The notes under the pieces were generated by a model. The model had not been told where the DNA came from. It worked only from the letters and a program-made list of their open reading frames with translations, and made no database searches. A program made the translations under genes and the position numbers. From NCBI RefSeq assembly GCF_900289175.1, contig NZ_LT985747.1, positions 1,949,912 through 2,013,911 of the forward strand: a stretch of DNA of 64,000 bases. Direction: 5' to 3'. Numbering within the stretch: the stretch's first letter is position 1; each line of letters starts with the position of its first letter. This DNA comes from Paenibacillus faecalis (GTDB lineage Bacteria; Bacillota; Bacilli; Paenibacillales; Paenibacillaceae). Shown here in pieces: positions 25,969 through 33,872 of the stretch.

Positions 25969-26721
25969 TTGTTGCAGCACTGTAACCCCAAGTTGTTCAT
26001 ACTGGGCGAGAACATCACGGGAAACATGTGGTTCTGTCGCCAGATAACTGATTTCATCCATATTTGCAACGATAAACGTGGATGCAGTGCCCAATTTATG
26101 AGCTTCGGCCAAAACAACGGTTTCCGCAGATACATGCACCATTTTCCGTTTGATAAACGCTTCTTCCCGATTCGGAATGCTAATGCCGATCTGGGGGTGA
26201 ACGCTATAAGCTCCCATAATATACAGATCCGCACGGATATGGTGAAGTTCCTCTATCGTTTGAGCTCCGATATTAATTAGAGAATCTTTGAACAAATTTC
26301 CCCCAAGCATAATGACTTCTATATTGGCATGGGAAGCCAGAGAGACGGCTACAGGAGGACTGTTGGTAATAACTGTCGCTTTCAAATCAGCAGGCAATGC
26401 CTGGGCAAATGCCAAGGGAGTTGTTCCGCCATCAATAATGAGGACCTGATCATGATGAACAAGATTTAAGGCTGCTTGGGCAATAGAAGCTTTCGCTTCC
26501 GGCGCCTGTTTATATTTTTCTTCAAACTTTACAGTTGAAGGCCCCTTCTTTAGAGCTCCTCCATGAACACGATGCAAAGCCCCTAAAGCACTTAATTCGC
26601 GCAAATCACGCCTAATCGTATCTTCGGATACGTTCAAGCGGGCACTTAATTCAGTAGCTATAAGCTTCCCTTCCTTATGAAGAAGCTCCAAGATGAACTG
26701 ATGCCGTTCTTCTTTCAACAT
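25945..26721 (-). CDS. DeoR family transcriptional regulator
   Basis: A 258-residue repressor on the minus strand, starting at ATG 26721 with GAAAGGATT before it. The N-terminal helix-turn-helix (LSARLNVSEDTIRRDLRELS) and the following GALHRVHGGAL are hallmarks of DeoR regulators; the C-terminal domain has the sugar-phosphate sensor motif IIDGGTTPLAFAQAL. It is divergent from a dehydrogenase and isomerase pair and most likely represses them, with a phosphorylated sugar acid or polyol as inducer. Its 3' end shares a terminator with cadA. Confidence 0.88.
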   Translation of the reverse strand: MLKEERHQFILELLHKEGKLIATELSARLNVSEDTIRRDLRELSALGALHRVHGGALKKGPSTVKFEEKYKQAPEAKASIAQAALNLVHHDQVLIIDGGTTPLAFAQALPADLKATVITNSPPVAVSLASHANIEVIMLGGNLFKDSLINIGAQTIEELHHIRADLYIMGAYSVHPQIGISIPNREEAFIKRKMVHVSAETVVLAEAHKLGTASTFIVANMDEISYLATEPHVSRDVLAQYEQLGVTVLQQEKTPSSF

Positions 26722-26841
26722 GCTGCTTACAATCCTTTCATTTCAAGCATTTTTAGAGATATGGATACTATAACGTGTAAAAACATGCAGGTCAATCGGT
26801 TTGATACTACTAAATTCGGAGTATATTTTGCGTTTTTATAA

Positions 26842-26870
26842 TTGACTGTACTTGTTTTTTGCGTGATATT
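26842..26870 (+). promoter_or_regulatory. Promoter of the Gfo/Idh/MocA operon
   Basis: TTGACT (26842-26847), 17-base spacer, GATATT (26865-26870), with the coding start 35 bases further. It lies in the 183-base gap shared with the divergent DeoR gene. Confidence 0.45.
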
Positions 26871-26904
26871 GTAGCTGTAACCATCAGATAAGCAGGGTGA
26901 TACA

Positions 26905-27978
26905 ATGAAGCCAGAAGACAAAAAGTTGAAAATTGGCGTGTTAGGCTGCGGTGTTATTTCTCAGGCTGCTCATTTAGAAGCTTGTACAAGGGCAAATAAT
27001 GTGGAACTGCATGCGATTTGTGATGTCGCACATGACTTATTGGAGAGTATGAGCAATAAATACAGCCCCAAACGTACTTATGACGATTATGACGCCATGT
27101 TGGCAGATCCTGAAGTGGAAGCCGTTATTATTGGCATTGCCGACCAATTTCACGTGCCCATGGCTAAAAAAGCGATATCCGCTGGGAAGCATGTACTTGT
27201 GGAGAAGCCGCTTGGCGTTACGATCGAGGAATGCGAAGAACTGGAACAGGCTGTTCGTCGCTCAAATCTGGTATTGCAGGTAGGAAACATGAAACGCTTT
27301 GATCCCGGTATTTTATATGCACAAAGGTTCATTCAAGAGGAGATGGGAGAAATGCTTGCGCTAAAAGCGTGGTATTGTGATTCTATCTATCGCTACGAGA
27401 TGACCGATAATGTCATGCCGGTTATCGTTTCCAGCCAGCATGCCAAGAAACCGAAGGGTAATCCAAAGCTTGATAGGCAGCGCTATTATTTGATGACTCA
27501 TGGCAGTCACCTGATTGACACGGCTATGTTTTTGGGAGGAGAGATGATGAGTGTTCAGGCCTGGCATACTCATAAATTCGGAGCCCATAACTGGCTGTGT
27601 ACCATCGAATATGCAAGCGGCGTTGTAGGCCAGCTTGATCTTACCGTACCCGTACGCATGGATTGGCATGAGGGTTTTCAGGTATACGGAGAGCATGGCA
27701 GCGTGATCGCCAAAACATATAACCCTTGGTTGTTTAAAGCAAGCGATGTAGAGGTGTTTTCCTCTAAAGATGGTCTGACTCGCAAGCCACTTGGCGCAGA
27801 TGCGCATTTCTACAAGCTGCAATTAGAAGGATTTGCCGATACAATTTTGCACGGTGCTCCCATGATAGGCGCAACCGTTCATGACGGCGTTCACAATATG
27901 AGAGCACTTGTCGCGATCGCCAGATCGGTTGAGACCGGCGGAAAAATAAAACTGGCTGACGTTTCGGGAGCGGTATGA
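26905..27978 (+). CDS. Gfo/Idh/MocA family NAD(P)-dependent oxidoreductase
   Basis: A 357-residue dehydrogenase starting at ATG 26905 behind CAGGGTGAT. The Rossmann motif is IGVLGCGVISQAAH, the conserved HVLVEKPLGVTIEE contains the EKP active-site lysine, and the C-terminal alpha/beta domain follows. Members oxidise sugars, inositols or their derivatives using NAD(P). It overlaps the next gene by 4 bases, a sugar isomerase/epimerase, which is a common pairing for catabolism of inositol-like or keto-sugar compounds. The substrate cannot be assigned. Confidence 0.9.
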   Translation: MKPEDKKLKIGVLGCGVISQAAHLEACTRANNVELHAICDVAHDLLESMSNKYSPKRTYDDYDAMLADPEVEAVIIGIADQFHVPMAKKAISAGKHVLVEKPLGVTIEECEELEQAVRRSNLVLQVGNMKRFDPGILYAQRFIQEEMGEMLALKAWYCDSIYRYEMTDNVMPVIVSSQHAKKPKGNPKLDRQRYYLMTHGSHLIDTAMFLGGEMMSVQAWHTHKFGAHNWLCTIEYASGVVGQLDLTVPVRMDWHEGFQVYGEHGSVIAKTYNPWLFKASDVEVFSSKDGLTRKPLGADAHFYKLQLEGFADTILHGAPMIGATVHDGVHNMRALVAIARSVETGGKIKLADVSGAV

Positions 27979-28841
27979 TGGAAATAGGAATCTTTGCAAA
28001 AACGTTTATCCGGCATTCTGTAGAGGAAGTATTGGATGCGGTTTATAAATATCATTTACGCAGTATTCAATTTAATATGTCTTGTGCTGGCCTGCCATCC
28101 ATGCCGGAGATGATTGATCCTGAACGGGCAGCCAATATCAGGCAGCAGTGCTTGCAGCGAAAGATTGACATGTCTGCCGTTTCCGGGACGTTTAATATGG
28201 CGCACCCGGGTGAAAAGATCCGAAAGCAGGGGATTGATCGGCTTCGTATTCTGGCAGAGGCAAACAGCAGCCTCGGCACGTCGGTTATTACGCTTTGCAC
28301 AGGAAGCAGAAATACGGATAGCATGTGGCGGCATCATCCGGATAACCGCAGTGCTGATGCATGGCATGACATGATGAACACAATGGCTATGGCAGTATCG
28401 ATTGCTGAGGAATATGACGTTACGCTCGGCGTTGAGCCTGAATTATCCAATGTCGTTTATGATGCCAGAAAAGCAAAAAAACTGCTTGACGAAATAAAAT
28501 CACCGAACGTGAAAATTGTGATGGATGCTGCCAATCTGTACGATCCCGGGCAGATCAGACCTATGAATGACGTGTTAAGCGAGGCATTTGACCTGCTAGG
28601 GGATCAAATCGTCATAGCACATGCAAAGGATGTCACAGGCAGTGGTAGATCCGAGTTTGTTGCAGCTGGTCAAGGTGTAATTGACTACAGACATTATTTG
28701 AAGTTGCTTAAAGCTGCTAAATTTAATGGCGCGTTGATATTGCACGGTTTGAAGGAAGAGCAGGTAGAAGAGAGCATATCTTATGTCCGAGACATACTTG
28801 AGGAAATGCAAAGAGATGAAGAAAAGACTTACAATGGATAG
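27975..28841 (+). CDS. Sugar phosphate isomerase/epimerase (AP endonuclease 2-like TIM barrel)
   Basis: A 288-residue TIM-barrel protein starting at ATG 27975, translationally coupled to the dehydrogenase. Metal-binding residues typical of the family are visible: GVEPELSNV (Glu), VMDAANLY (Asp), VIAHAKDV (His) and a terminal LILHG. Such enzymes isomerise or epimerise sugars, or dehydrate inosose, with a divalent metal. Together with the preceding dehydrogenase it forms a two-step catabolic pair probably repressed by the divergent DeoR protein. Confidence 0.88.
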   Translation: MMEIGIFAKTFIRHSVEEVLDAVYKYHLRSIQFNMSCAGLPSMPEMIDPERAANIRQQCLQRKIDMSAVSGTFNMAHPGEKIRKQGIDRLRILAEANSSLGTSVITLCTGSRNTDSMWRHHPDNRSADAWHDMMNTMAMAVSIAEEYDVTLGVEPELSNVVYDARKAKKLLDEIKSPNVKIVMDAANLYDPGQIRPMNDVLSEAFDLLGDQIVIAHAKDVTGSGRSEFVAAGQGVIDYRHYLKLLKAAKFNGALILHGLKEEQVEESISYVRDILEEMQRDEEKTYNG

Positions 28842-28932
28842 GGGTGAGGTTAGAGCCAATTTCAATTTCAAACAATTGCAAATACTTAATCGTGATTACA
28901 AATTACTTATAGATTAGAGGGAGCCAAAGAAC

Positions 28933-29700
28933 ATGGGATATATTCATATCACAAAAGACAATGTGGACCCCGAACATATTTGCTGTGCTCTGGGTGCAAA
29001 GCAATATGAACAGGCTGTTCATGAGAAGAAGCTTTGGATGAAGGAGCGCATGAAAGAAGGATTAACCTTTTACCGGCTGGATGATCGAGCCAAAGTTTTT
29101 ATCGAATATTTACCTGCAGAAAAGGCTTGGGTACCGATTGAAGCACCCAATTATATGTATATCAATTGTTTGTGGGTTTCTGGTCGGCACAAGGACAACG
29201 GACATGGTAGAGCACTGCTGGATAAATGCAAAGAAGATGCGATGGCACTTGGAATGGATGGAATCGTCCACATTGTAGGCAAAAAGAAGCTTCCTTATTT
29301 AAGTGATAAGCGTTATTTTGAGCATATGGGCTTTAAAATCGTTGATCATGCAGACCCTTATTTTGAACTGGCTGTCCTCAAGTGGAATGATCAGGCTTCT
29401 ATGCCCGCTTTTGCAGATTCGGTTAACAACACGTTGCCTGCTAATAGCGGGGTTGCTGTGTTTTATACAGCTCAATGCCCGTTTGCAGTAGGGGTTGTAG
29501 AGGAGCTCAGGAAAGTTGCTGTACAGCAGGGAATCAATTTTACGAGTCATCGACTAAACACGAGGGAAGAGGCGCGGAAGTCCCCGGCCGTATGGACAAC
29601 CTTTTCTATGTTTTACAATGGCAAGTTTATGACCCATGATATTATGAGCCCAAACAAATTTGAAAAATGGCTGTTGAGCTTAGACCAAAAGACTTCGTAA
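28933..29700 (+). CDS. YoaP-like GNAT acetyltransferase with thioredoxin-like C-terminal domain
   Basis: A 255-residue protein starting at ATG 28933 after AGAGGGAGCC. Residues about 1-150 are a GNAT acetyltransferase with acetyl-CoA loop SGRHKDNGHGRALLDKC. The C-terminal part (about 165-250) has VAVFYTAQCPFAVGVVEELR and matches the YoaP-like domain, a thioredoxin-fold extension of B. subtilis YoaP. The acceptor substrate is unknown. It is a single-gene unit with a 91-base gap upstream. Confidence 0.83.
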   Translation: MGYIHITKDNVDPEHICCALGAKQYEQAVHEKKLWMKERMKEGLTFYRLDDRAKVFIEYLPAEKAWVPIEAPNYMYINCLWVSGRHKDNGHGRALLDKCKEDAMALGMDGIVHIVGKKKLPYLSDKRYFEHMGFKIVDHADPYFELAVLKWNDQASMPAFADSVNNTLPANSGVAVFYTAQCPFAVGVVEELRKVAVQQGINFTSHRLNTREEARKSPAVWTTFSMFYNGKFMTHDIMSPNKFEKWLLSLDQKTS

Positions 29701-29752
29701 ACACGAGGAATAATACTTTTGCGTTAATCCTCTAGTGGACATAACGGTTTGT

Positions 29753-30136
29753 TTAAAAAACCAATAACAGGACAATGAAGAGAAGAGGACCAGAGAAAGT
29801 TAGAGCTATAGATAACTTTCTGTTCTGTATTTGTTGCGTTAAATAAAAAACTACAGAGCCTGATATAAATATGAAATAAAGAGGAGGAAAACTTAGTGAT
29901 GAAACAGCCCCTAAAAGTATATAAATCACTACATTGATGAAATGCTTCGATTCAATTTTCATCTTTTTGAGAACAAAGAACACAGCAAGCCCAAGTAAGC
30001 AAAAAATATAATTATATAAAGTGACAAATAGGAGATGTAATTCAATATACTCAATATGGATTTTATCTGCAAAAAGAAAAAGCACTATTCCAACAAATAA
30101 TGAAATTCCAGCGCCTTTGAGGTATCTGAATAACAA
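29753..30136 (-). CDS. Small hydrophobic membrane protein, unknown
   Basis: A 127-residue protein on the minus strand starting at TTG 30136 with AAAGGGGG about 10 bases before it. It has four hydrophobic segments (about 8-24, 33-55, 65-85 and 105-126) and a short basic loop FVLKKMKIESKHF. I recognise no family. It lies between the YoaP-like gene, with which it converges, and the ABC-F gene, from which it diverges. Confidence 0.6.
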   Translation of the reverse strand: MLFRYLKGAGISLFVGIVLFLFADKIHIEYIELHLLFVTLYNYIFCLLGLAVFFVLKKMKIESKHFINVVIYILLGAVSSLSFPPLYFIFISGSVVFYLTQQIQNRKLSIALTFSGPLLFIVLLLVF

Positions 30137-30295
30137 GTTATGTAAGCCCCCTTTATGGAAAGAAGCTGATGAGTTTGAACAGCTCTAAGTATTGTACCAT
30201 AATTTACCATGCCCATGAGGGGACCTGGAAAAGTTTCTCGCTTGAGTCTATTGTCTATCACACCAGCGATTCCTGCTGTGACTGCATACTCCTTA

Positions 30296-30325
30296 TTGAA
30301 CTTTTCACTTCATCATGCTTATAAT
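30296..30325 (+). promoter_or_regulatory. Promoter of the ABC-F gene
   Basis: TTGAAC (30296-30301), 18-base spacer, TATAAT (30320-30325). Transcription would begin about 25 bases before the ATG at 30359, so there is no room for an attenuator leader. Confidence 0.55.
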
Positions 30326-30358
30326 AGATCGATAAATATAGAAAAAGGTGTCTATCGA

Positions 30359-31915
30359 ATGAGTATATTAAACGTAGAAGGTTTAAGTCATGGTTTTGGG
30401 GATCGAGCCATTTTTAAAGATGTTTCGTTCAGATTGTTAAAAGGCGAGCATATTGGTTTGATCGGTGCTAACGGTGAAGGAAAATCGACTTTTATGAACA
30501 TCATTACGAGCAAGCTGCAGCCGGATGAGGGCAAAATCGAGTGGTCCAAGCGGGTACGCGTAGGTTATCTTGATCAGCATGCTGTTCTGACGAAAGGGAT
30601 GACGATTCAAGATGTGCTGCGAAGCGCATTTCAATATTTGTTTGACCTTGAGCAGGAAATGAATGAAATGTATGACAAGATGGGCGAAGTTTCACCGGAA
30701 GAGCTGGAGAAGCTGCTTGAAGAGGTTGGGACGATTCAGGATACGCTGACCAACCAGGATTTTTATATGATTGATGCGAAGGTACAGGAGACCGCCCGCG
30801 GCCTGGGAATTACAGACCTGGGACTGGATCGTGACGTAGACGAGCTCAGCGGCGGACAGCGTACAAAAATATTGCTCGCCAAGCTGCTCCTGGAAAAGCC
30901 GGACATTCTGCTTCTTGACGAGCCGACCAACTACCTGGATGAACAGCATATTGAGTGGCTAAAGCGTTATCTTCAAGAATATGAAAATGCATTTATTCTG
31001 ATCTCGCACGATATTCCGTTTTTAAACAGTGTAATCAATCTGATTTACCATATGGAAAATCAGAAGTTGACCCGATATGTGGGTGACTATGATCAGTTCC
31101 AGCAAGTATATGAAATGAAGAAGCAACAGCTTGAATCGGCTTATAACCGACAACAGCAGGAAATTGCGGAACTTAAGGATTTTGTGGCCCGTAACAAAGC
31201 CAGTGTAGCTACCCGGAATATGGCGATGTCCAGACAGAAGAAGCTCGACAAGATGGAAATGATTGAACTGGCAAAGGAAAAACCGAAGCCGCAATTTAAC
31301 TTCAAAGAAGCGAAAGCGTCTGGAAAAATGATTTTTGAGACAAAAGGTTTGGTGATCGGTTACGACAGCCCGCTGTCGAGGCCGCTTGATCTCGGGATGG
31401 AACGGGGTCAGAAAGTGGCGCTGGTAGGGGCCAACGGAATCGGAAAGACGACATTGCTGCGAAGTATTTTAGGTGAAATATCCGCATTGTCCGGCACTGT
31501 GGAGCTGGGGTATAATCTGGAGATCGGTTATTTCGAGCAAGAGATGAAAGAAGGCAATTACAATACATGCATTGAGGAAATCTGGGAACAGTTCCCTTCC
31601 CTCAGCCAGTTTGAGGTGCGTGCGGCTCTAGCCAAGTGCGGCCTTACCACAAAGCATATTGAGAGCAAAATTGCTGTGTTGAGCGGTGGAGAAAAAGCAA
31701 AAGTACGCTTGTGTAAACTCATTAACTGTGAAACGAATCTGCTCGTACTCGACGAACCAACGAACCATTTGGACGTCGATGCGAAAGATGAGCTGAAGCG
31801 GGCTTTGAAGGCATATAAAGGCAGCATTTTGATGATTTCGCATGAACCTGAATTCTATAAAGATATTGCAACGGATATATGGAATTGTGAGTCATGGACA
31901 ACTAAAGTGTTTTAA
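30359..31915 (+). CDS. ABC-F family ATPase (YfmM-like)
   Basis: A 518-residue soluble protein with two ATPase domains and no membrane segment. The frame is open upstream to 30209, but ATG 30359 has the ribosome site AAAAAGGTG, lies after a good promoter and begins in the usual family manner (MSILNVEGLSHGFGDRAIF). Walker A motifs are GANGEGKST and GANGIGKTT, the signatures LSGGQRTKILLAKLL and LSGGEKAKVRLCKL, and the Walker B motifs LLLDEPTNYLD and LVLDEPTNHLD. A basic coiled linker between them inserts toward the ribosomal P-site tRNA in this family. Length and C-terminus match YfmM-type proteins. It probably rescues stalled ribosomes; a resistance role is possible but not shown. Confidence 0.9.
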   Translation: MSILNVEGLSHGFGDRAIFKDVSFRLLKGEHIGLIGANGEGKSTFMNIITSKLQPDEGKIEWSKRVRVGYLDQHAVLTKGMTIQDVLRSAFQYLFDLEQEMNEMYDKMGEVSPEELEKLLEEVGTIQDTLTNQDFYMIDAKVQETARGLGITDLGLDRDVDELSGGQRTKILLAKLLLEKPDILLLDEPTNYLDEQHIEWLKRYLQEYENAFILISHDIPFLNSVINLIYHMENQKLTRYVGDYDQFQQVYEMKKQQLESAYNRQQQEIAELKDFVARNKASVATRNMAMSRQKKLDKMEMIELAKEKPKPQFNFKEAKASGKMIFETKGLVIGYDSPLSRPLDLGMERGQKVALVGANGIGKTTLLRSILGEISALSGTVELGYNLEIGYFEQEMKEGNYNTCIEEIWEQFPSLSQFEVRAALAKCGLTTKHIESKIAVLSGGEKAKVRLCKLINCETNLLVLDEPTNHLDVDAKDELKRALKAYKGSILMISHEPEFYKDIATDIWNCESWTTKVF

Positions 31916-31949
31916 AAAATGGCACTTCCAGCGAGGAATACAGTTAACC

Positions 31950-32000
31950 AGAGGTGTCCCAAGTCATTTTCAATGACTGTTGGGATAGCCTCTTTTCTTT
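31950..32000 (+). terminator. Terminator of the ABC-F gene
   Basis: A long hairpin, AGAGGTGTCCCAA against TTGGGATAGCCTCT with an inner TCAT/ATGA stem, followed by Ts. Confidence 0.85.
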
Positions 32001-32148
32001 GTGTCCTTTAAAAAAGGTTACGGAGCAAGTATGTCATTTGAGGATTCCATTATATTGTGTTATTTTAGATACAAACATATAATCAATCACTTATATAACG
32101 AGCTGATTATATTATGCGATTAAACTTTAAAGAAAGGATACATGATTC

Positions 32149-32466
32149 ATGATTTCAATCGAAGAAATGGCTGAGCAATTTAAGCTGTTAGGAGATAAAA
32201 CCAGGTTAAAAATGATGTTTATTTTAAACGAACATTCGCTTTGTGTATGCCAGTTGGTTGACTTGCTTGAAACGACACAACCGAATGTAAGCCAGCATCT
32301 TCGTAAATTGAAACATGCAGGCTTGGTGAAAGAAGAACGAAGGGGGCAATGGATTTATTATTCACTGCACCTATCGGATCAGCCGCATCTTCAACATGCG
32401 CTTGCACATCTGCCCAAGCTTGAAGAGAAGGACCGCCAAAAAATAAAGAGCATCTTGTGCGAATAA
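32149..32466 (+). CDS. ArsR family regulator with CVC metal motif
   Basis: A 105-residue winged-helix repressor starting at ATG 32149 behind AAAGGA. FKLLGDKTRLKMMFIL begins the core, followed by SLCVCQLVDLLE, the ArsR CxC motif in helix alpha3 that binds As(III)/Sb(III) in classical members, and TTQPNVSQHLRKLKHAGLV (recognition helix). It is followed after 38 bases by a MATE exporter and then gshF, suggesting it senses a soft metal, metalloid or thiol-reactive signal and controls that operon, including itself. Confidence 0.85.
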   Translation: MISIEEMAEQFKLLGDKTRLKMMFILNEHSLCVCQLVDLLETTQPNVSQHLRKLKHAGLVKEERRGQWIYYSLHLSDQPHLQHALAHLPKLEEKDRQKIKSILCE

Positions 32467-32504
32467 GCAATTTTTGCATCAGGAAAACAAGGAGCAATTA
32501 GACC

Positions 32505-33848
32505 ATGAAGGGTACTAACAATTTAACCCAAGGTCCTATTATGCCGACATTAATGAAGCTGACGCTTCCGATCATTGCAACCAATTTCATTTCTACTACC
32601 TATGGCTTTATAGATATGATATGGGTTGGAAGGCTGGGAAGCGGTCCTGTTGCTGCGATTGGGACGGCAAGCTTTTTTATCCATCTAGCGCTTGCTTTAT
32701 CAACGATAGTTACCATCGGTACGGGAATCAAGGTATCCCATTGTATGGGAGCAGGGAAGTTCGAACAGGCAAGGTTGTATATCAAGAACGGATTTTTCAT
32801 GTCTGTTTTATTGGGACTTCTGTACATGATGTTTGTCGTTTTAACTCAGGATCGACTGATTGGTTTTTTCGAGTTAGGGAGCGATGAAGTTGAGAAGATG
32901 GCCAAACAATTTTTATCCATTTCTATCATGGGGACCGTTTTTTCAATTCTGAATAATCTGTACGCTACCATCTTGAACGCTATGGGAAACAGTAAGAAGC
33001 CGTTTCATATTTTCTCAGCCGGGCTGATTTTAAACATCATCCTTGATCCATTTTTAATTTTTGGAGTGGGAAATTTCAAGGGATGGGGAGTTGCAGGAGC
33101 AGCCATTGCGACATTAACGGCCAATTTATTAGTGACCGGGTTATTTGTGATTCATACTAGAAACTCACGATTGATATCCAAATCGTCCGCATGGAATTTC
33201 CATCTTTTGAGAGAGGTAGTGCGCATGGGAATTCCGATTACAGTCCAACGTGTCACGTTTACGATGATATCCATCATCATTGCCAAAATTATTGTACAGT
33301 GGGGAGCAGAGGCCATTGCGGTGCAGAAAATCGGGATACAGATCGAATCGATCTCCTTTATGACGATAGGTGGCTTGCAAGGGGCAATCGCTGCTTTTTT
33401 TGGACAAAATTATGGAGCTCGTCGGCTGGACCGAATTCAGGAAGGTTATCGTAAAGCGCTGCTAATCACCAGTGTGTTTGGCATCATGATATCATTTATA
33501 TTTATTATGTTCCCGCACCAGCTCTTTTCATTATTCCTAACGGATCAAACAAGTTTGGAGCTAGGGAAGGATTATATGGTAATCATCGGATATTCCCAGC
33601 TGTTCATGTGTCTGGAACTGATGACAGTAGGTGCATTTAACGGAATCGGGAAGACACATATCCCGCCGATGTTCAGTATTTTGTTGACTGCACTGCGTAT
33701 ACCGCTCGCTTTGATCTTGTCCGAGCCATTTGGTTTGAATGGGGTATGGATGTCGATTGCTTTAAGCAGTATGCTCAAGGGAGTTATTTTGGTCTTTTGG
33801 TTCAAAAGATACTTACGAAAAATAAATGTAGCGCAAGCTATTCATTAA
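32505..33848 (+). CDS. MATE family efflux transporter
   Basis: A 447-residue protein with about twelve membrane segments and the two-fold repeat of MATE (NorM/DinF-like) antiporters. ATG 32505 follows AAGGAGCAA. Typical segments are PIMPTLMKLTLPIIATNF near the start, DMIWVGRLGSGPVAAIG and AIAAFFGQNYGARR in the second half. It exports cationic drugs or metabolites using Na+ or H+. The location between an ArsR regulator and gshF is unusual and suggests export of a thiol adduct or metalloid-related compound. Confidence 0.9.
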   Translation: MKGTNNLTQGPIMPTLMKLTLPIIATNFISTTYGFIDMIWVGRLGSGPVAAIGTASFFIHLALALSTIVTIGTGIKVSHCMGAGKFEQARLYIKNGFFMSVLLGLLYMMFVVLTQDRLIGFFELGSDEVEKMAKQFLSISIMGTVFSILNNLYATILNAMGNSKKPFHIFSAGLILNIILDPFLIFGVGNFKGWGVAGAAIATLTANLLVTGLFVIHTRNSRLISKSSAWNFHLLREVVRMGIPITVQRVTFTMISIIIAKIIVQWGAEAIAVQKIGIQIESISFMTIGGLQGAIAAFFGQNYGARRLDRIQEGYRKALLITSVFGIMISFIFIMFPHQLFSLFLTDQTSLELGKDYMVIIGYSQLFMCLELMTVGAFNGIGKTHIPPMFSILLTALRIPLALILSEPFGLNGVWMSIALSSMLKGVILVFWFKRYLRKINVAQAIH

Positions 33849-33872
33849 TATCAAACAAGGACGGTTATACAG

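Noticed and set aside
30209..30358. 50-residue N-terminal extension of the ABC-F protein
   Set aside because: No ribosome site, no family match, and the promoter at 30296-30325 lies inside it.
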